Of a stretch of DNA of 64,000 nucleotides, positions 39,960 to 47,783 are shown in pieces. Origin of the DNA: Rubrivirga sp046845755 (GTDB lineage: Bacteria; Bacteroidota; Rhodothermia; Rhodothermales; Rubricoccaceae); NCBI RefSeq assembly GCF_046845755.1, contig NZ_CP177357.1, forward strand, positions 1,984,001-2,048,000. Reading direction: 5' to 3'. The notes beneath the pieces were generated by a model that did no database searches, was not told where the DNA came from, and saw nothing but the letters and a program-made list of their open reading frames with translations. The translations under genes and the position numbers were made by a program. Position 1 is the first letter of the stretch. Each line of letters opens with the position of its first letter.

Positions 39960-42305
39960 CTAGAACAGGCGCGTCAGCCCGACGCCCACGACGACGCCGG
40001 GGTCGTCGGTCAGCCGGTACGTCGCGTCGAGGCGGAGCGGGACGGTGTAGCCCAGCCCGAGCGAGGCGCCGACCTCGTGGTGGACGACCGACGGCTCGAC
40101 GCCGACGGCGCCCTCCGCCGCGCTCCCCCAGGCGTGGGCGCCGTGGACCAGCAGCGAGACGCCGAGCGGCGAGGCGCCGCGCCAGCCGAGAAGCTCGAAC
40201 GGGACGCTCCGGAAGTCGTGCTCCCAGGCGACGAGCGCGTACTCGCGGACGAGCGACTGGCCCTCGCGCGCGCGCAGCGTCCCGAACGGCGCCACGCCCG
40301 CATGCGACCCATCGAGCCCGGACGCCTGCGTCACCGGCAGGTCGCCCCAGCTGGCGCCGGCCGCGAGCACGAGGTGCAACGTCGGCGGCAGCAGGCGGCG
40401 GCGGAGGACGGTCGGCGTCGACCACCGAAGCTCGGCGCCCGCGCGGGCATAGTCGGCGTCGACCGCCGGGAGGCCATCGGTTCGGCGCCCGACCTCGGCC
40501 CAGGCCGAGACGGCGCGCTGGCCCGTCACGCTCGCGCGCAGGGCATCTAGCCAGCTCCCGACGCGGACTTGGGCGCCCGCCCGGATCACGCCGTCGGGGA
40601 CCGCCGAGACGGTCGGCCGGTCGAGGTCGCCGACGAGCGAGAACGTCGTCGTGACGTCTGACGGGTCATACCCATCGGCCCGGAGCCAGCCGGAGACGAC
40701 GGGGTACGGCGCTTGCTGTCCCCACCAACCCGCCCACACCGAACCGCCCGTCCGGTCGACGTAGTCGTAGTAGTCGTCGCCCCCAGCGAGCGCCGTCACG
40801 GAGTTGGTGACGCGCGTCGGCCACGACGGCGCGAGCCGGAGCACGTCGTGGTGCGCCGTGACGCCGACGAACGCGCCCTCGGAGAGCCGCCCGACAAGCT
40901 GGCCGCTGGCGGCGAGCCGGGCGGGCCCGGTGAGGTAGCCGAGGTCGACGGTCGCCCGCTGGCGCCCCAGCCGCGCCGTCCCCTCCGCCCCGACCCGGGC
41001 GCCCTCGACGCGGTTGTACCACGCGGCCGGCTTGTACGAGAGCCGGAGCCCCGACGGCGCCGCGCGCCCGCTCCCCTCGCCCGCGACCGTGATCGTCACC
41101 GGAAAAAAGCGCGCGAGCGGGCCGGTCGGGCGGAACGCCTCGGTCAGCGACACGGTCGAGTCCACGTCCGCGAGCGCCCGCTCTTCCTCGACCGACAACG
41201 GGACGACGCCCGCGACGGGCAGCGCGCGGGCGACAGAGACGGAGTCGACGACGGTCCCCTCGGCCACGTACAGCGAGTCCGGCAGGGCCACGTTGACCTC
41301 GTAGTCGGTAAACCGGCTGGCGACGGCGACCCCGATGTCGGGGAGTTGGAGCAACGCCGTGCCCGCCTTACCCTGCGCGTCCATCCGGAAGTCGGCCGGG
41401 AGCCACACCGGCTCGCCACCGACGGCCAGCCCGAACGACGAGAACTGCTGCTCGAACGTCAGGTCGAACCGGTTGACGAGCGGAAACTGGACGGCGCCGC
41501 TCGTGGTGGCCGAGACGCCGACCATCGCGTCCGCGTCGACCAACACCGCCAGCGTCCCTGCGAAGCCGGGCTGGAGCGCGTTCCGGGGCGAGAACGACAG
41601 GTCGTAGACGAGCTGGTCGCCGAGGGCGCGCCGCCCGACGATCTCGAAGCGGTAGAACGCGAGCGCGCGCGGCGCGGTCGGGCCCATCAGGTCGAAGCCG
41701 CCGAACGCGATCTCGTCGTCGTAGAGGTTGAGCGCCTGGTCGGCCGCCGAGAACGCGTCGAGCGGGACCGACCCGAAGTTGCCCGTCCGGTTGACGCCCT
41801 GGACGACCTCGCGGAGCCCGCGCGCGCGGTCCCAGTGCGCCAGCGTCTGCGCCTCGATCACGCCGACGACCTCGCCGCTCGCGCGGATCGTCTGGCGCGA
41901 GTACACCTCGGCCCGCCACGTCCCGAGCCCGGCCCGCCAGCGCCCCTTCCGTTCGATGACGCGCCGCATGATGTTCTCGGCGGGATTCCCGCCCGTCACC
42001 ACGGCCTCGCCCAGCGTCGCCACGGCGGGCGCCAGCGCCACGTCGAGGCGGCCCGAGGCGGGGACCGCGAGCCGCGCCGGCGTGTAGCCGACGAAGCTGA
42101 CGACGAGCGAGTCGGCCCCGGCGGGGAGCGCCAGCTCGAAGGCGCCCTCGCGGTTCGTGATCGTGCCCCGGCTCGTCGCCGGCACCTGGACGGTCGCGGC
42201 CGGCAGCCCCTCGCCGGTCGACGCGTCGGTGACGCGGCCGGTCACCGTCGTCTGCGCGTGGGCGCCGATGGCAAGAACGGCTAGGACGAGCGGCGCAAAA
42301 CGCAT
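39960..42305 (-). CDS. DUF5686 / CarboxypepD_reg-like outer-membrane protein
   Basis: 781 residues from the ATG at 42305 with signal peptide MRFAPLVLAVLAIGAHAQ. Carboxypeptidase-regulatory-like domain: TVTGRVTDASTGEGLPAATV, SFVGYTPARLAVPASGRLDV. Then LGEAVVTGGNPAENIMRRVI opens the DUF5686 region (WRAEVYSRQTIRASGE, LYDDEIAFGGFDLMGPTAP). The second half is a beta-barrel with many aromatic strands, ending VVVGVGLTRLF (terminal Phe). These are Bacteroidota outer-membrane proteins of unknown function; the layout resembles a TonB receptor without a plug. Confidence 0.85.
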   Translation of the reverse strand: MRFAPLVLAVLAIGAHAQTTVTGRVTDASTGEGLPAATVQVPATSRGTITNREGAFELALPAGADSLVVSFVGYTPARLAVPASGRLDVALAPAVATLGEAVVTGGNPAENIMRRVIERKGRWRAGLGTWRAEVYSRQTIRASGEVVGVIEAQTLAHWDRARGLREVVQGVNRTGNFGSVPLDAFSAADQALNLYDDEIAFGGFDLMGPTAPRALAFYRFEIVGRRALGDQLVYDLSFSPRNALQPGFAGTLAVLVDADAMVGVSATTSGAVQFPLVNRFDLTFEQQFSSFGLAVGGEPVWLPADFRMDAQGKAGTALLQLPDIGVAVASRFTDYEVNVALPDSLYVAEGTVVDSVSVARALPVAGVVPLSVEEERALADVDSTVSLTEAFRPTGPLARFFPVTITVAGEGSGRAAPSGLRLSYKPAAWYNRVEGARVGAEGTARLGRQRATVDLGYLTGPARLAASGQLVGRLSEGAFVGVTAHHDVLRLAPSWPTRVTNSVTALAGGDDYYDYVDRTGGSVWAGWWGQQAPYPVVSGWLRADGYDPSDVTTTFSLVGDLDRPTVSAVPDGVIRAGAQVRVGSWLDALRASVTGQRAVSAWAEVGRRTDGLPAVDADYARAGAELRWSTPTVLRRRLLPPTLHLVLAAGASWGDLPVTQASGLDGSHAGVAPFGTLRAREGQSLVREYALVAWEHDFRSVPFELLGWRGASPLGVSLLVHGAHAWGSAAEGAVGVEPSVVHHEVGASLGLGYTVPLRLDATYRLTDDPGVVVGVGLTRLF

Positions 42306-42367
42306 GACGAGTTCGGGGAGACAGACACCCAGACGGACGCGCCCTCTTGAGGTTGCGCGTCCGAGCG

Positions 42368-43033
42368 TTATGCCGCGGGCTCGCGTCGCGCGGTCACGGT
42401 CAGCGTCGGCAGGCCCGTGCCCGTGGCGACCAGCGTCTCGCCATCGTGGACGGGCCCGACGCCCTCGGGCGTGCCGGTGTAGATCACGTCGCCCGGCTCG
42501 AGCGTGAACACGGTCGACAGGTAGGCCACGATGCGGGCGACCGAAAAGGCCATCAACGCCGTCGAGCCTTGCTGGCGGACGTCGCCGTCGATCGTGAGCG
42601 TGATCTCAAGCGCTTGGGGGTCTGGGATCTCGGCCGCGTCGACGAGCGGGCCGAGCGGCGCGAAGGTGTCGAAGCCCTTGGCCACGCTCCACGGCTTGCC
42701 GCCCTTTTTGGCCTCGGCCTGGAGGTCGCGGGCCGTCATGTCGAGCCCGAGCGCGTACGCCGCGACGTGGTCGAGCGCGTCGGCCTCGGCGATGCCCTTG
42801 CCTTCGGTCCCGATCACGGCTACCAGCTCCACCTCGTGGTGCACGTCGGCGGACTGGCGGGGCAGCACGAGCGTCCCGCCGCTGCCCACCAGGGCCGTCG
42901 CCGGCTTGAGGAAGACGACGGGCTCGTCGCCCTCGCGCCCGCCCATCTCGATCACGTGGGCGACGTAGTTGCGGCCGATGCAGAGGACCTTGCCGGGCCG
43001 GAGCTCGCGGCCGTCGGGGAGGGTGAGGGTCAT
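42368..43033 (-). CDS. Fumarylacetoacetate hydrolase family protein
   Basis: 221 residues from the ATG at 43033 (MTLTLPDGRELRPGKVLCIG). The FAH fold shows CIGRNYVAHVIEMGGR, PVVFLKPATALVG, HHEVELVAVIGTEGKGI (metal-binding Glu pair), YALGLDMTARDLQAEAKKGG (metal Asp) and the C-terminal GDVIYTGTPEGVGPVHDGE. The short ~220-residue form is typical of acylpyruvate hydrolase/oxaloacetate decarboxylase-like (FAHD1-type) enzymes. A perfect heptanucleotide tract begins only 4 bp upstream of the start codon, in the position normally used for ribosome binding. Confidence 0.88.
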   Translation of the reverse strand: MTLTLPDGRELRPGKVLCIGRNYVAHVIEMGGREGDEPVVFLKPATALVGSGGTLVLPRQSADVHHEVELVAVIGTEGKGIAEADALDHVAAYALGLDMTARDLQAEAKKGGKPWSVAKGFDTFAPLGPLVDAAEIPDPQALEITLTIDGDVRQQGSTALMAFSVARIVAYLSTVFTLEPGDVIYTGTPEGVGPVHDGETLVATGTGLPTLTVTARREPAA

Positions 43034-43037
43034 GGGG

Positions 43038-43079
43038 TGGGAACTGGGAACTGGGAACTGGGAACTGGGAACTGGGAAG
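43038..43079 (-). repeat. Heptanucleotide tandem tract (TGGGAAC)5-6 at a start codon
   Basis: Five perfect plus-strand TGGGAAC units (43038-43072) and a sixth with one change (TGGGAAG, 43073-43079). It lies immediately 5' of the FAH-family gene's ATG (43033), in the 5' leader. The 7-bp unit is not a multiple of three and is uninterrupted, so copy number could vary by slippage. Confidence 0.85.
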
Positions 43080-43159
43080 ATGTCGCCAGTCGACCGCTTG
43101 CGCTACCCCTGGGTCTGCCCGTGCCTCGTGCCCCGTTCTGCGAGCGTAGCGAGCGAGCC

Positions 43160-43669
43160 TCAGGCGGCGTACAAGAACGGCTTCCACGACTCCTCGCCGT
43201 GGCCGATCAGGTCGCGCATGTACATCACGTGGCTAGGGCGGAACGGCGGCCTCCGCATCGTGAGCCCCGCCTCGGCAGGCGTCCGGCTGCCCTTGCGGTT
43301 GTTGCAGGGCGTGCAGGCGGCCACCAGGTTTTCCCAGGTGTCCGTGCCGCCCCGCGACCGCGGGAGCACGTGGTCGATGGTGAGCCGCTCCGACGCCCCG
43401 CAGTACACACAGCGGTGGCCGTCGCGCCGGATCACGTTGCGTCGCGTCAGGAGCACCTTGCGGTACGGCACGCGGACGTAGCGGGCCAGCCGGACGACGG
43501 TCGGCCAGGGGTACGCGCTCCGGACCGTCCGCAGCGCGCGGTCCTCGCGGGCCGCCACCACCTCCGCCTTGTCGAGAAAGACGAGCCCGACCGCGCGCTC
43601 GACGGTGCACACCGAGAGCGCCTGGTAGTCGCGGTTCAGCACCAGGACGTGGCCCGCGAGCGAGGTCAC
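43160..43669 (-). CDS. HNH endonuclease
   Basis: 169 residues from the ATG at 43669 (MTSLAGHVLVLNRDYQALSV). HNH core: RRDGHRCVYCGASERLTIDH (Cys pair plus His-Asp-His type DH) and LVAACTPCNNRKGSRTP (Asn and second Cys pair). The N-terminal VLVLNRDYQALSVCTVERAV is the usual lead of this common standalone bacterial HNH family (paired with VVRLARYVRVPYRKVLLTRR). The physiological role is unclear; it is often a conserved chromosomal gene and need not be mobile. It is in the same direction as the FAH gene, 126 bp upstream, with the heptamer tract between. Confidence 0.88.
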   Translation of the reverse strand: MTSLAGHVLVLNRDYQALSVCTVERAVGLVFLDKAEVVAAREDRALRTVRSAYPWPTVVRLARYVRVPYRKVLLTRRNVIRRDGHRCVYCGASERLTIDHVLPRSRGGTDTWENLVAACTPCNNRKGSRTPAEAGLTMRRPPFRPSHVMYMRDLIGHGEESWKPFLYAA

Positions 43670-43773
43670 GACAGTCTGGCGTTACGCCGGGGGGCCGGGG
43701 GGGACGACGCGGATGGGAAGGCGGTGCAGCGGCTTACGGCCGGCAGCGGCGCCGACCACGGCCCGATGATACT

Positions 43774-43810
43774 GAAAAGCCCCCCGGCCGCAAGCGCGAC
43801 CGGAGGGCCC
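43774..43810 (-). terminator. Intrinsic terminator-like hairpin after the DUF2147 gene
   Basis: On the minus strand GGGCCCTCCGGTCGCG-CTT-GCGGCCGGGGGG forms a strong imperfect stem followed by CTTTTC. It lies about 40 bp past the DUF2147 gene stop and before the HNH gene. The T-tail is one of the clearest in the window. Confidence 0.7.
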
Positions 43811-43849
43811 AAAGCCGTCACTACCGGCGGCGCGGTGCGCCGCGACGGG

Positions 43850-44299
43850 CTAGTTGCAGTTCGAGGTCGGGACGCGGCGCCAGTACTGCGTGCGGCCCAG
43901 GGCGCGGACGCCGAGGTAGCCCCGCAGGTAGAGCCGGTCCGAGTTGCCCTCGACCAGGTTCATGAGGGCGCTGTACGTCCGGCCCGACTTCGGGTCGATG
44001 ATGCTGCCGTCCTCGTACCGCGCGCCGTCGCGCTTGAAGCCGGTCATGATCCGCTCGTTGCGGAGCACGCGGCCGTTGTACTGGTCGGCGCAGTCGGTGC
44101 AGCGGCCGCCGTCCTGGACCAGCCGGACGATGTCGCCGACGAGGGTGTTGCCCTCCGGGTAGATCTTGACGTAGGACTTCACCTGGCCGTCTTCGTCGTC
44201 GACGGAGGCCCAACAGCCGGTGACGGACTGGGCCATCGCGGGCGCCGCGAGGAGGGACAGAGCGAGCGCGAAGAGCGCAGTGAGGGAAAGTCGGGTCAT
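43850..44299 (-). CDS. DUF2147-domain secreted protein
   Basis: 149 residues from the ATG at 44299, signal peptide MTRLSLTALFALALSLLAAP. The mature domain shows the DUF2147 pattern: SVTGCWASVDDEDGQVKSYV, VKIYPEGNTLVGDIVRLV, RIMTGFKRDGARYEDGSIID, PKSGRTYSALMNLVEGNSDR, LYLRGYLGVRALGRTQYWRR. Two extra Cys (GGRCTDCADQYNGRV) and a final Cys may form disulfides. Proteins of this family are periplasmic, small and of unproven role, some linked to stress or biofilm genes. It is a single-gene unit with its own terminator. Confidence 0.88.
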   Translation of the reverse strand: MTRLSLTALFALALSLLAAPAMAQSVTGCWASVDDEDGQVKSYVKIYPEGNTLVGDIVRLVQDGGRCTDCADQYNGRVLRNERIMTGFKRDGARYEDGSIIDPKSGRTYSALMNLVEGNSDRLYLRGYLGVRALGRTQYWRRVPTSNCN

Positions 44300-44434
44300 C
44301 GTGTGCGTGGGGGAGTGAAGAGCCGGGGGGTGTCCACCGGAGATACAAGGGGCGTGCCAACAGCGGCGGACCGGACAGGAACGGCTGGCGGCGCCTCGTC
44401 CGTGCCCGAGTGTACACTGTTCACCGGCCCGTGT

Positions 44435-45862
44435 TCAACTGTACCCGATCCCGACCGCGATCGCCAGCGTCACCAGGCCGAGCGTGAAGAGGGCCAGTTG
44501 GAGCGGGACCATGAACCGCGCCCACGTCGGCCAGGGCACCTTCGCCAGCGACAAAACGCCCATCAGGACCGGGCTGGTGGGGATGATCATGTTCGTGAAC
44601 CCGTCGCCCATCTGGAATGCCAGCACGGCCGTCTGCCGCGTCACGCCGACGAGGTCCGCGAGCGGCGCCATCAGCGGCATCGTGAGCGCGGCCTGCCCGC
44701 TGCCGGACGGCACGACGACGTTGATCGCGGTCTGCACGGCGAACATCGCCCCGGCCGCGACGGTCGCCCCCGCCCCGCCCAGGCCCGACGACAGCGCGTA
44801 CAGGATCGTGTCCACAATCTGCCCGTCCTCGAGCACGACCAGAATCCCCCGCGCCAGCCCGATGATGACGGCCGTCGGCGCGAGGTCGCGGACGCCGGCC
44901 ATGAACGCCTTGGCCGTGTCGTTGCCCCCCAGCCCGCCGACGGCGCCCAGCAGCACCGCCAACGCCACGAACAGCGCGGCGATCTCGGTGATGTACCAGC
45001 CCTGCGAGAGCACGCCCGTCACGAGCGCGGCGATGCCCAGCGCGAACGCCAGCAGCACCCACCCGTGGCGCCGCGTGAACGGGACGTCGGCGAGGGCGGG
45101 CACCTCGGTGTCCGAGGCCACCCCGCGGGCCCGCACCCGGCGCGCGCGGACGACGACGAAGGTGGTGACGACGGCGGTGACGATCACCCACAGCACGACC
45201 CGGAATCCGGCGCCGCTGAACAGGGGCACGCCGGCGATGCCCTGGGCGACTCCGACCGTGAACGGGTTCAAAAAGGCGGCGGCGAACCCGGCGGCAGACC
45301 CCAGGAACGGAATTGCGGCCCCGGTGATGGCGTCGTAGCCCAGCGCCAGCGCGAGGGGCACGAAGATGAGCACGAACGGGATCGTCTCCTCAGACATCCC
45401 GAAGACGGCGCCGCCGAGCGAGAACAGCGCCATAAAGAGCGGGATCAGCAGCACGTCGAGAAGCGGCGACCCCTCGGCCCGAAGCACCACGCGCCGGAGC
45501 GCCGCGTCAACGGCGCCGGTCTTGGTGAGGACGGCGAACGCCCCGCCGACCAGGAGCACGAACGCGATGATCGGCGCCGCGTCGGGGTCGACGAAGCCCC
45601 GGATGGGGGCCTGAAAGATCATCGCGACCGTGTGGACGACGCGCGAGCCCACGCTGACGTCGGCCCCGTCGATCCGCTCATAGGAGCCGGGAACGACGAC
45701 CTCGCGCGTGCCGACGCCCTCGACCTCGATCTCGTTGCGGGCGAACTCGCCAGGCGGGACCAGCCACGTCAGCAGCGCGGCGAACACGACGATGCCGAAC
45801 AGGATGAGCGTGGTGTCGGGCGCGCGGAATCGGGGGGCGGCGAGGGTTTCGGCGGGCGTCAT
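44435..45862 (-). CDS. YfcC/DcuC-family membrane transporter
   Basis: 475 residues from the ATG at 45862 (MTPAETLAAPRFRAPDTTLI). About 12 hydrophobic segments are visible. Family features: LTWLVPPGEFARNEIEVEGV early loop, FVLLVGGAFAVLTKTGAVDA, LGGAVFGMSEETIPFVLIFV, VVVPSGSGQAALTMPLMAPL (conserved SGSG(Q)A re-entrant loop) and FQMGDGFTNMIIPTSPVLMG. Members of this ion-transporter-superfamily group move C4-dicarboxylates or basic amino acids (antiport). The substrate here is not clear. It faces the TPR gene divergently with 124 bp between start codons. Confidence 0.88.
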   Translation of the reverse strand: MTPAETLAAPRFRAPDTTLILFGIVVFAALLTWLVPPGEFARNEIEVEGVGTREVVVPGSYERIDGADVSVGSRVVHTVAMIFQAPIRGFVDPDAAPIIAFVLLVGGAFAVLTKTGAVDAALRRVVLRAEGSPLLDVLLIPLFMALFSLGGAVFGMSEETIPFVLIFVPLALALGYDAITGAAIPFLGSAAGFAAAFLNPFTVGVAQGIAGVPLFSGAGFRVVLWVIVTAVVTTFVVVRARRVRARGVASDTEVPALADVPFTRRHGWVLLAFALGIAALVTGVLSQGWYITEIAALFVALAVLLGAVGGLGGNDTAKAFMAGVRDLAPTAVIIGLARGILVVLEDGQIVDTILYALSSGLGGAGATVAAGAMFAVQTAINVVVPSGSGQAALTMPLMAPLADLVGVTRQTAVLAFQMGDGFTNMIIPTSPVLMGVLSLAKVPWPTWARFMVPLQLALFTLGLVTLAIAVGIGYS

Positions 45863-45986
45863 GGCGTCAGGTGCGGAGACGCGGAAGCTAGACGCGCCTC
45901 CGCGAGCGACCGGAAAGCGTGCGATCCGGCGCCCGAGATACCTCGCGGCCCGTCGTCGCCGTTGGGCGGCCATGCGATCTTCCGCC

Positions 45987-46946
45987 ATGCGCCTGCTGCT
46001 GCTCCTCGTCCTCGGCTCCCTCGCCGCCCCCGTCGTCGCCCAGGCGGGTGCGCAGGCGGCACGGCTAGAGGGCCGCTACGTCCGGGCCCTGACGGCGCTC
46101 GCGGTCGACGACGACTCGACGGCGCTCCGGCTGCTCGACGAGGTGCTGGAGTCGGCCCCCAGCGACGCGGCCGTGCTGGCGACGCGCGCCGAGGTGTCGC
46201 TCCGCATCGGGGCCCACGCCGACGCCGTCTTCTTCTCGCGCCGCGCCGCCGACGCCGCTCCCGACCGCGCCGACGGGTTCGTGCTGCTGGCGGCCGCGCT
46301 CGACGCCGCCGGCCAGGACGGCGCCCGGGAGGCGCTGACGCAGGCGCGGGACCTCTCCCCCGCCGACCCCGCCGTGCTCACCGCCGTCGCCGACTGGGCC
46401 GCCGCCGCGGGCGATGCCGGGCTCGAGCGGGAGGTGCTGCGCGACTTGGTCCGCACCGGCGACACGATCGCGGCGCGGCTCCGGCTGTCGCGGCTGGCCC
46501 AGCGCGCGGGCGACGCCGCCGACGCGCTCGCGCACGCGCAGGCGGCCGCCCGGCTCGCGCCCTCGGAGCCCGCCGTCCGCGCCCGGCTCGCGGATCTGAC
46601 TGCGCCCGTCGCCACGCCGGCGGCGCCCGCGCCGAGCGGCCTCGACGCCCTCGTCCAGACCGCTCGCGACAACCCGCGTGACCTCGACGCGCTCGTCCGC
46701 GCCCTCGACGCCCTCGCCGACGCGAACGACCCGCGCGCCGGGGCGCTCGCCGACGACGCCCTCCTCCTGTATTCCAGCGTCCCCGCCGTGCTCGCGTCGG
46801 CCGCCGAGGCGTACGCCGCCGCCGGCCGACGGCCTGATGCCCAGGCGACCGCCCGTCGCGGGCTCGCCGCGCTCGACGTGGTCGGCGCCGCGCTCGACGG
46901 CGCCGCCGCGCTCCGGGCCCGCTTCGACGCCCTCCTCTCCCCCTAA
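45987..46946 (+). CDS. Secreted TPR-repeat protein
   Basis: 319 residues from the ATG at 45987 (MRLLLLLVLGSLAAPVVAQA); an in-frame ATG at 45972 would add 5 residues. After the signal peptide, Ala-rich 34-residue repeats run throughout (ALTALAVDDDSTALRLLDEV, AVLATRAEVSLRIGAHADAV, GFVLLAAALDAAGQDGAREA, AVLTAVADWAAAAGDAGLER). A short PA-rich linker (PVATPAAPAPSG) precedes a second repeat block. TPR proteins scaffold envelope complexes. The next gene (DUF4292 lipoprotein) starts 8 bp after its stop and an EnvC-like gene follows, suggesting a three-gene envelope operon. Confidence 0.8.
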   Translation: MRLLLLLVLGSLAAPVVAQAGAQAARLEGRYVRALTALAVDDDSTALRLLDEVLESAPSDAAVLATRAEVSLRIGAHADAVFFSRRAADAAPDRADGFVLLAAALDAAGQDGAREALTQARDLSPADPAVLTAVADWAAAAGDAGLEREVLRDLVRTGDTIAARLRLSRLAQRAGDAADALAHAQAAARLAPSEPAVRARLADLTAPVATPAAPAPSGLDALVQTARDNPRDLDALVRALDALADANDPRAGALADDALLLYSSVPAVLASAAEAYAAAGRRPDAQATARRGLAALDVVGAALDGAAALRARFDALLSP

Positions 46947-46953
46947 AGCTCCG

Positions 46954-47736
46954 TTGCTCCGTCTCCTTTCTCTCGCCCTGCTGATCGCCGCCGCCGGCTG
47001 CGCGCCCACCGGCCCGCTCGTCGCCGACCCGCCGACCGGGCCCGCCGCGGGCTACCCCGACCACACGGTCGCCCAGATCCTGGCGGCCGTCGAGGCCTCC
47101 GTCGCGCCCGTCCTCTCGGTCGCCGCCGACGGCGAGGTCCGCGCCGTCCAGCCCGACGGGACCGACCAGTCGGCGTCGTACAGCCTGCGCGCGCGGCTGG
47201 CGGACAGCGCCTCAGTGACCGTGCGCGGCCCGCTCGGCATCATCGCCGCGCGCGGGCTGCTCACGCCGGACTCGCTGTTTCTCGCGAACGTGATCCAGGA
47301 CGAACTGGTGATCGGCCCGCTGGGCGCCGCCGACGCCGTCGTGCCGGGCGCCAGCCGCGACGGCCGCGTCGTCCGCGCCGCGCTCGGTCTCCTCGTCCCC
47401 GACGCCGACGTGGCGTGGACGCGGGTCGCGAGCGACGGGATGTACACGCTCGCCGGCCGCCTTCCGAACGCCCCCGGCAACCGCTCGTACACCGTCGACC
47501 CGTCGATCTGGCGTGTCGTGCGCGTGGTCGAGTTCGATGCCGACGGCCGTCAGGTCGGTCTCCAGACCGCGAGCGAGTTCGACACCGTCGACGGCGCCGT
47601 GCTGCCCCGCCGCGTGCATCTCGAAGGCGCGGGCACGACGGTCGACCTCGAGCACCGCCGCCTCGTCGTGAACCCCCCAGACCTGCGCATCCGGTTTGTC
47701 CGGCCGGACGGCTATGAGGTCATCGTCCTCCGCTGA
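46954..47736 (+). CDS. DUF4292 lipoprotein
   Basis: 260 residues from a TTG at 46954, 8 bp after the TPR gene stop; no closer ATG fits the signal peptide. The N-terminus LLRLLSLALLIAAAGCAPTG is a lipoprotein signal (lipobox AAGC). The mature domain matches the Bacteroidota DUF4292 LolB/LolA-like pattern: SYSLRARLADSASVTVRGPL, GIIAARGLLTPDSLFLANVI and VVEFDADGRQVGLQTASEFD. RRLVVNPPDLRIRFVRPDGY follows near the end. A half-barrel lipid-binding fold is likely, so a role in lipoprotein handling or envelope assembly is possible but unproven. The EnvC-like gene follows 47 bp downstream, as is common for this family. Confidence 0.83.
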   Translation: MLRLLSLALLIAAAGCAPTGPLVADPPTGPAAGYPDHTVAQILAAVEASVAPVLSVAADGEVRAVQPDGTDQSASYSLRARLADSASVTVRGPLGIIAARGLLTPDSLFLANVIQDELVIGPLGAADAVVPGASRDGRVVRAALGLLVPDADVAWTRVASDGMYTLAGRLPNAPGNRSYTVDPSIWRVVRVVEFDADGRQVGLQTASEFDTVDGAVLPRRVHLEGAGTTVDLEHRRLVVNPPDLRIRFVRPDGYEVIVLR

Positions 47737-47783
47737 GGGCTCGCGCCTTTACCTTCCCCGCCGGTCGCCGACACCGTCCCCCC

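Noticed and set aside
43160..43669. HNH gene as part of a group I intron, intein or mobile element
   Set aside because: It is a free-standing gene of a common chromosomal HNH family with no intron-like or element ends around it.
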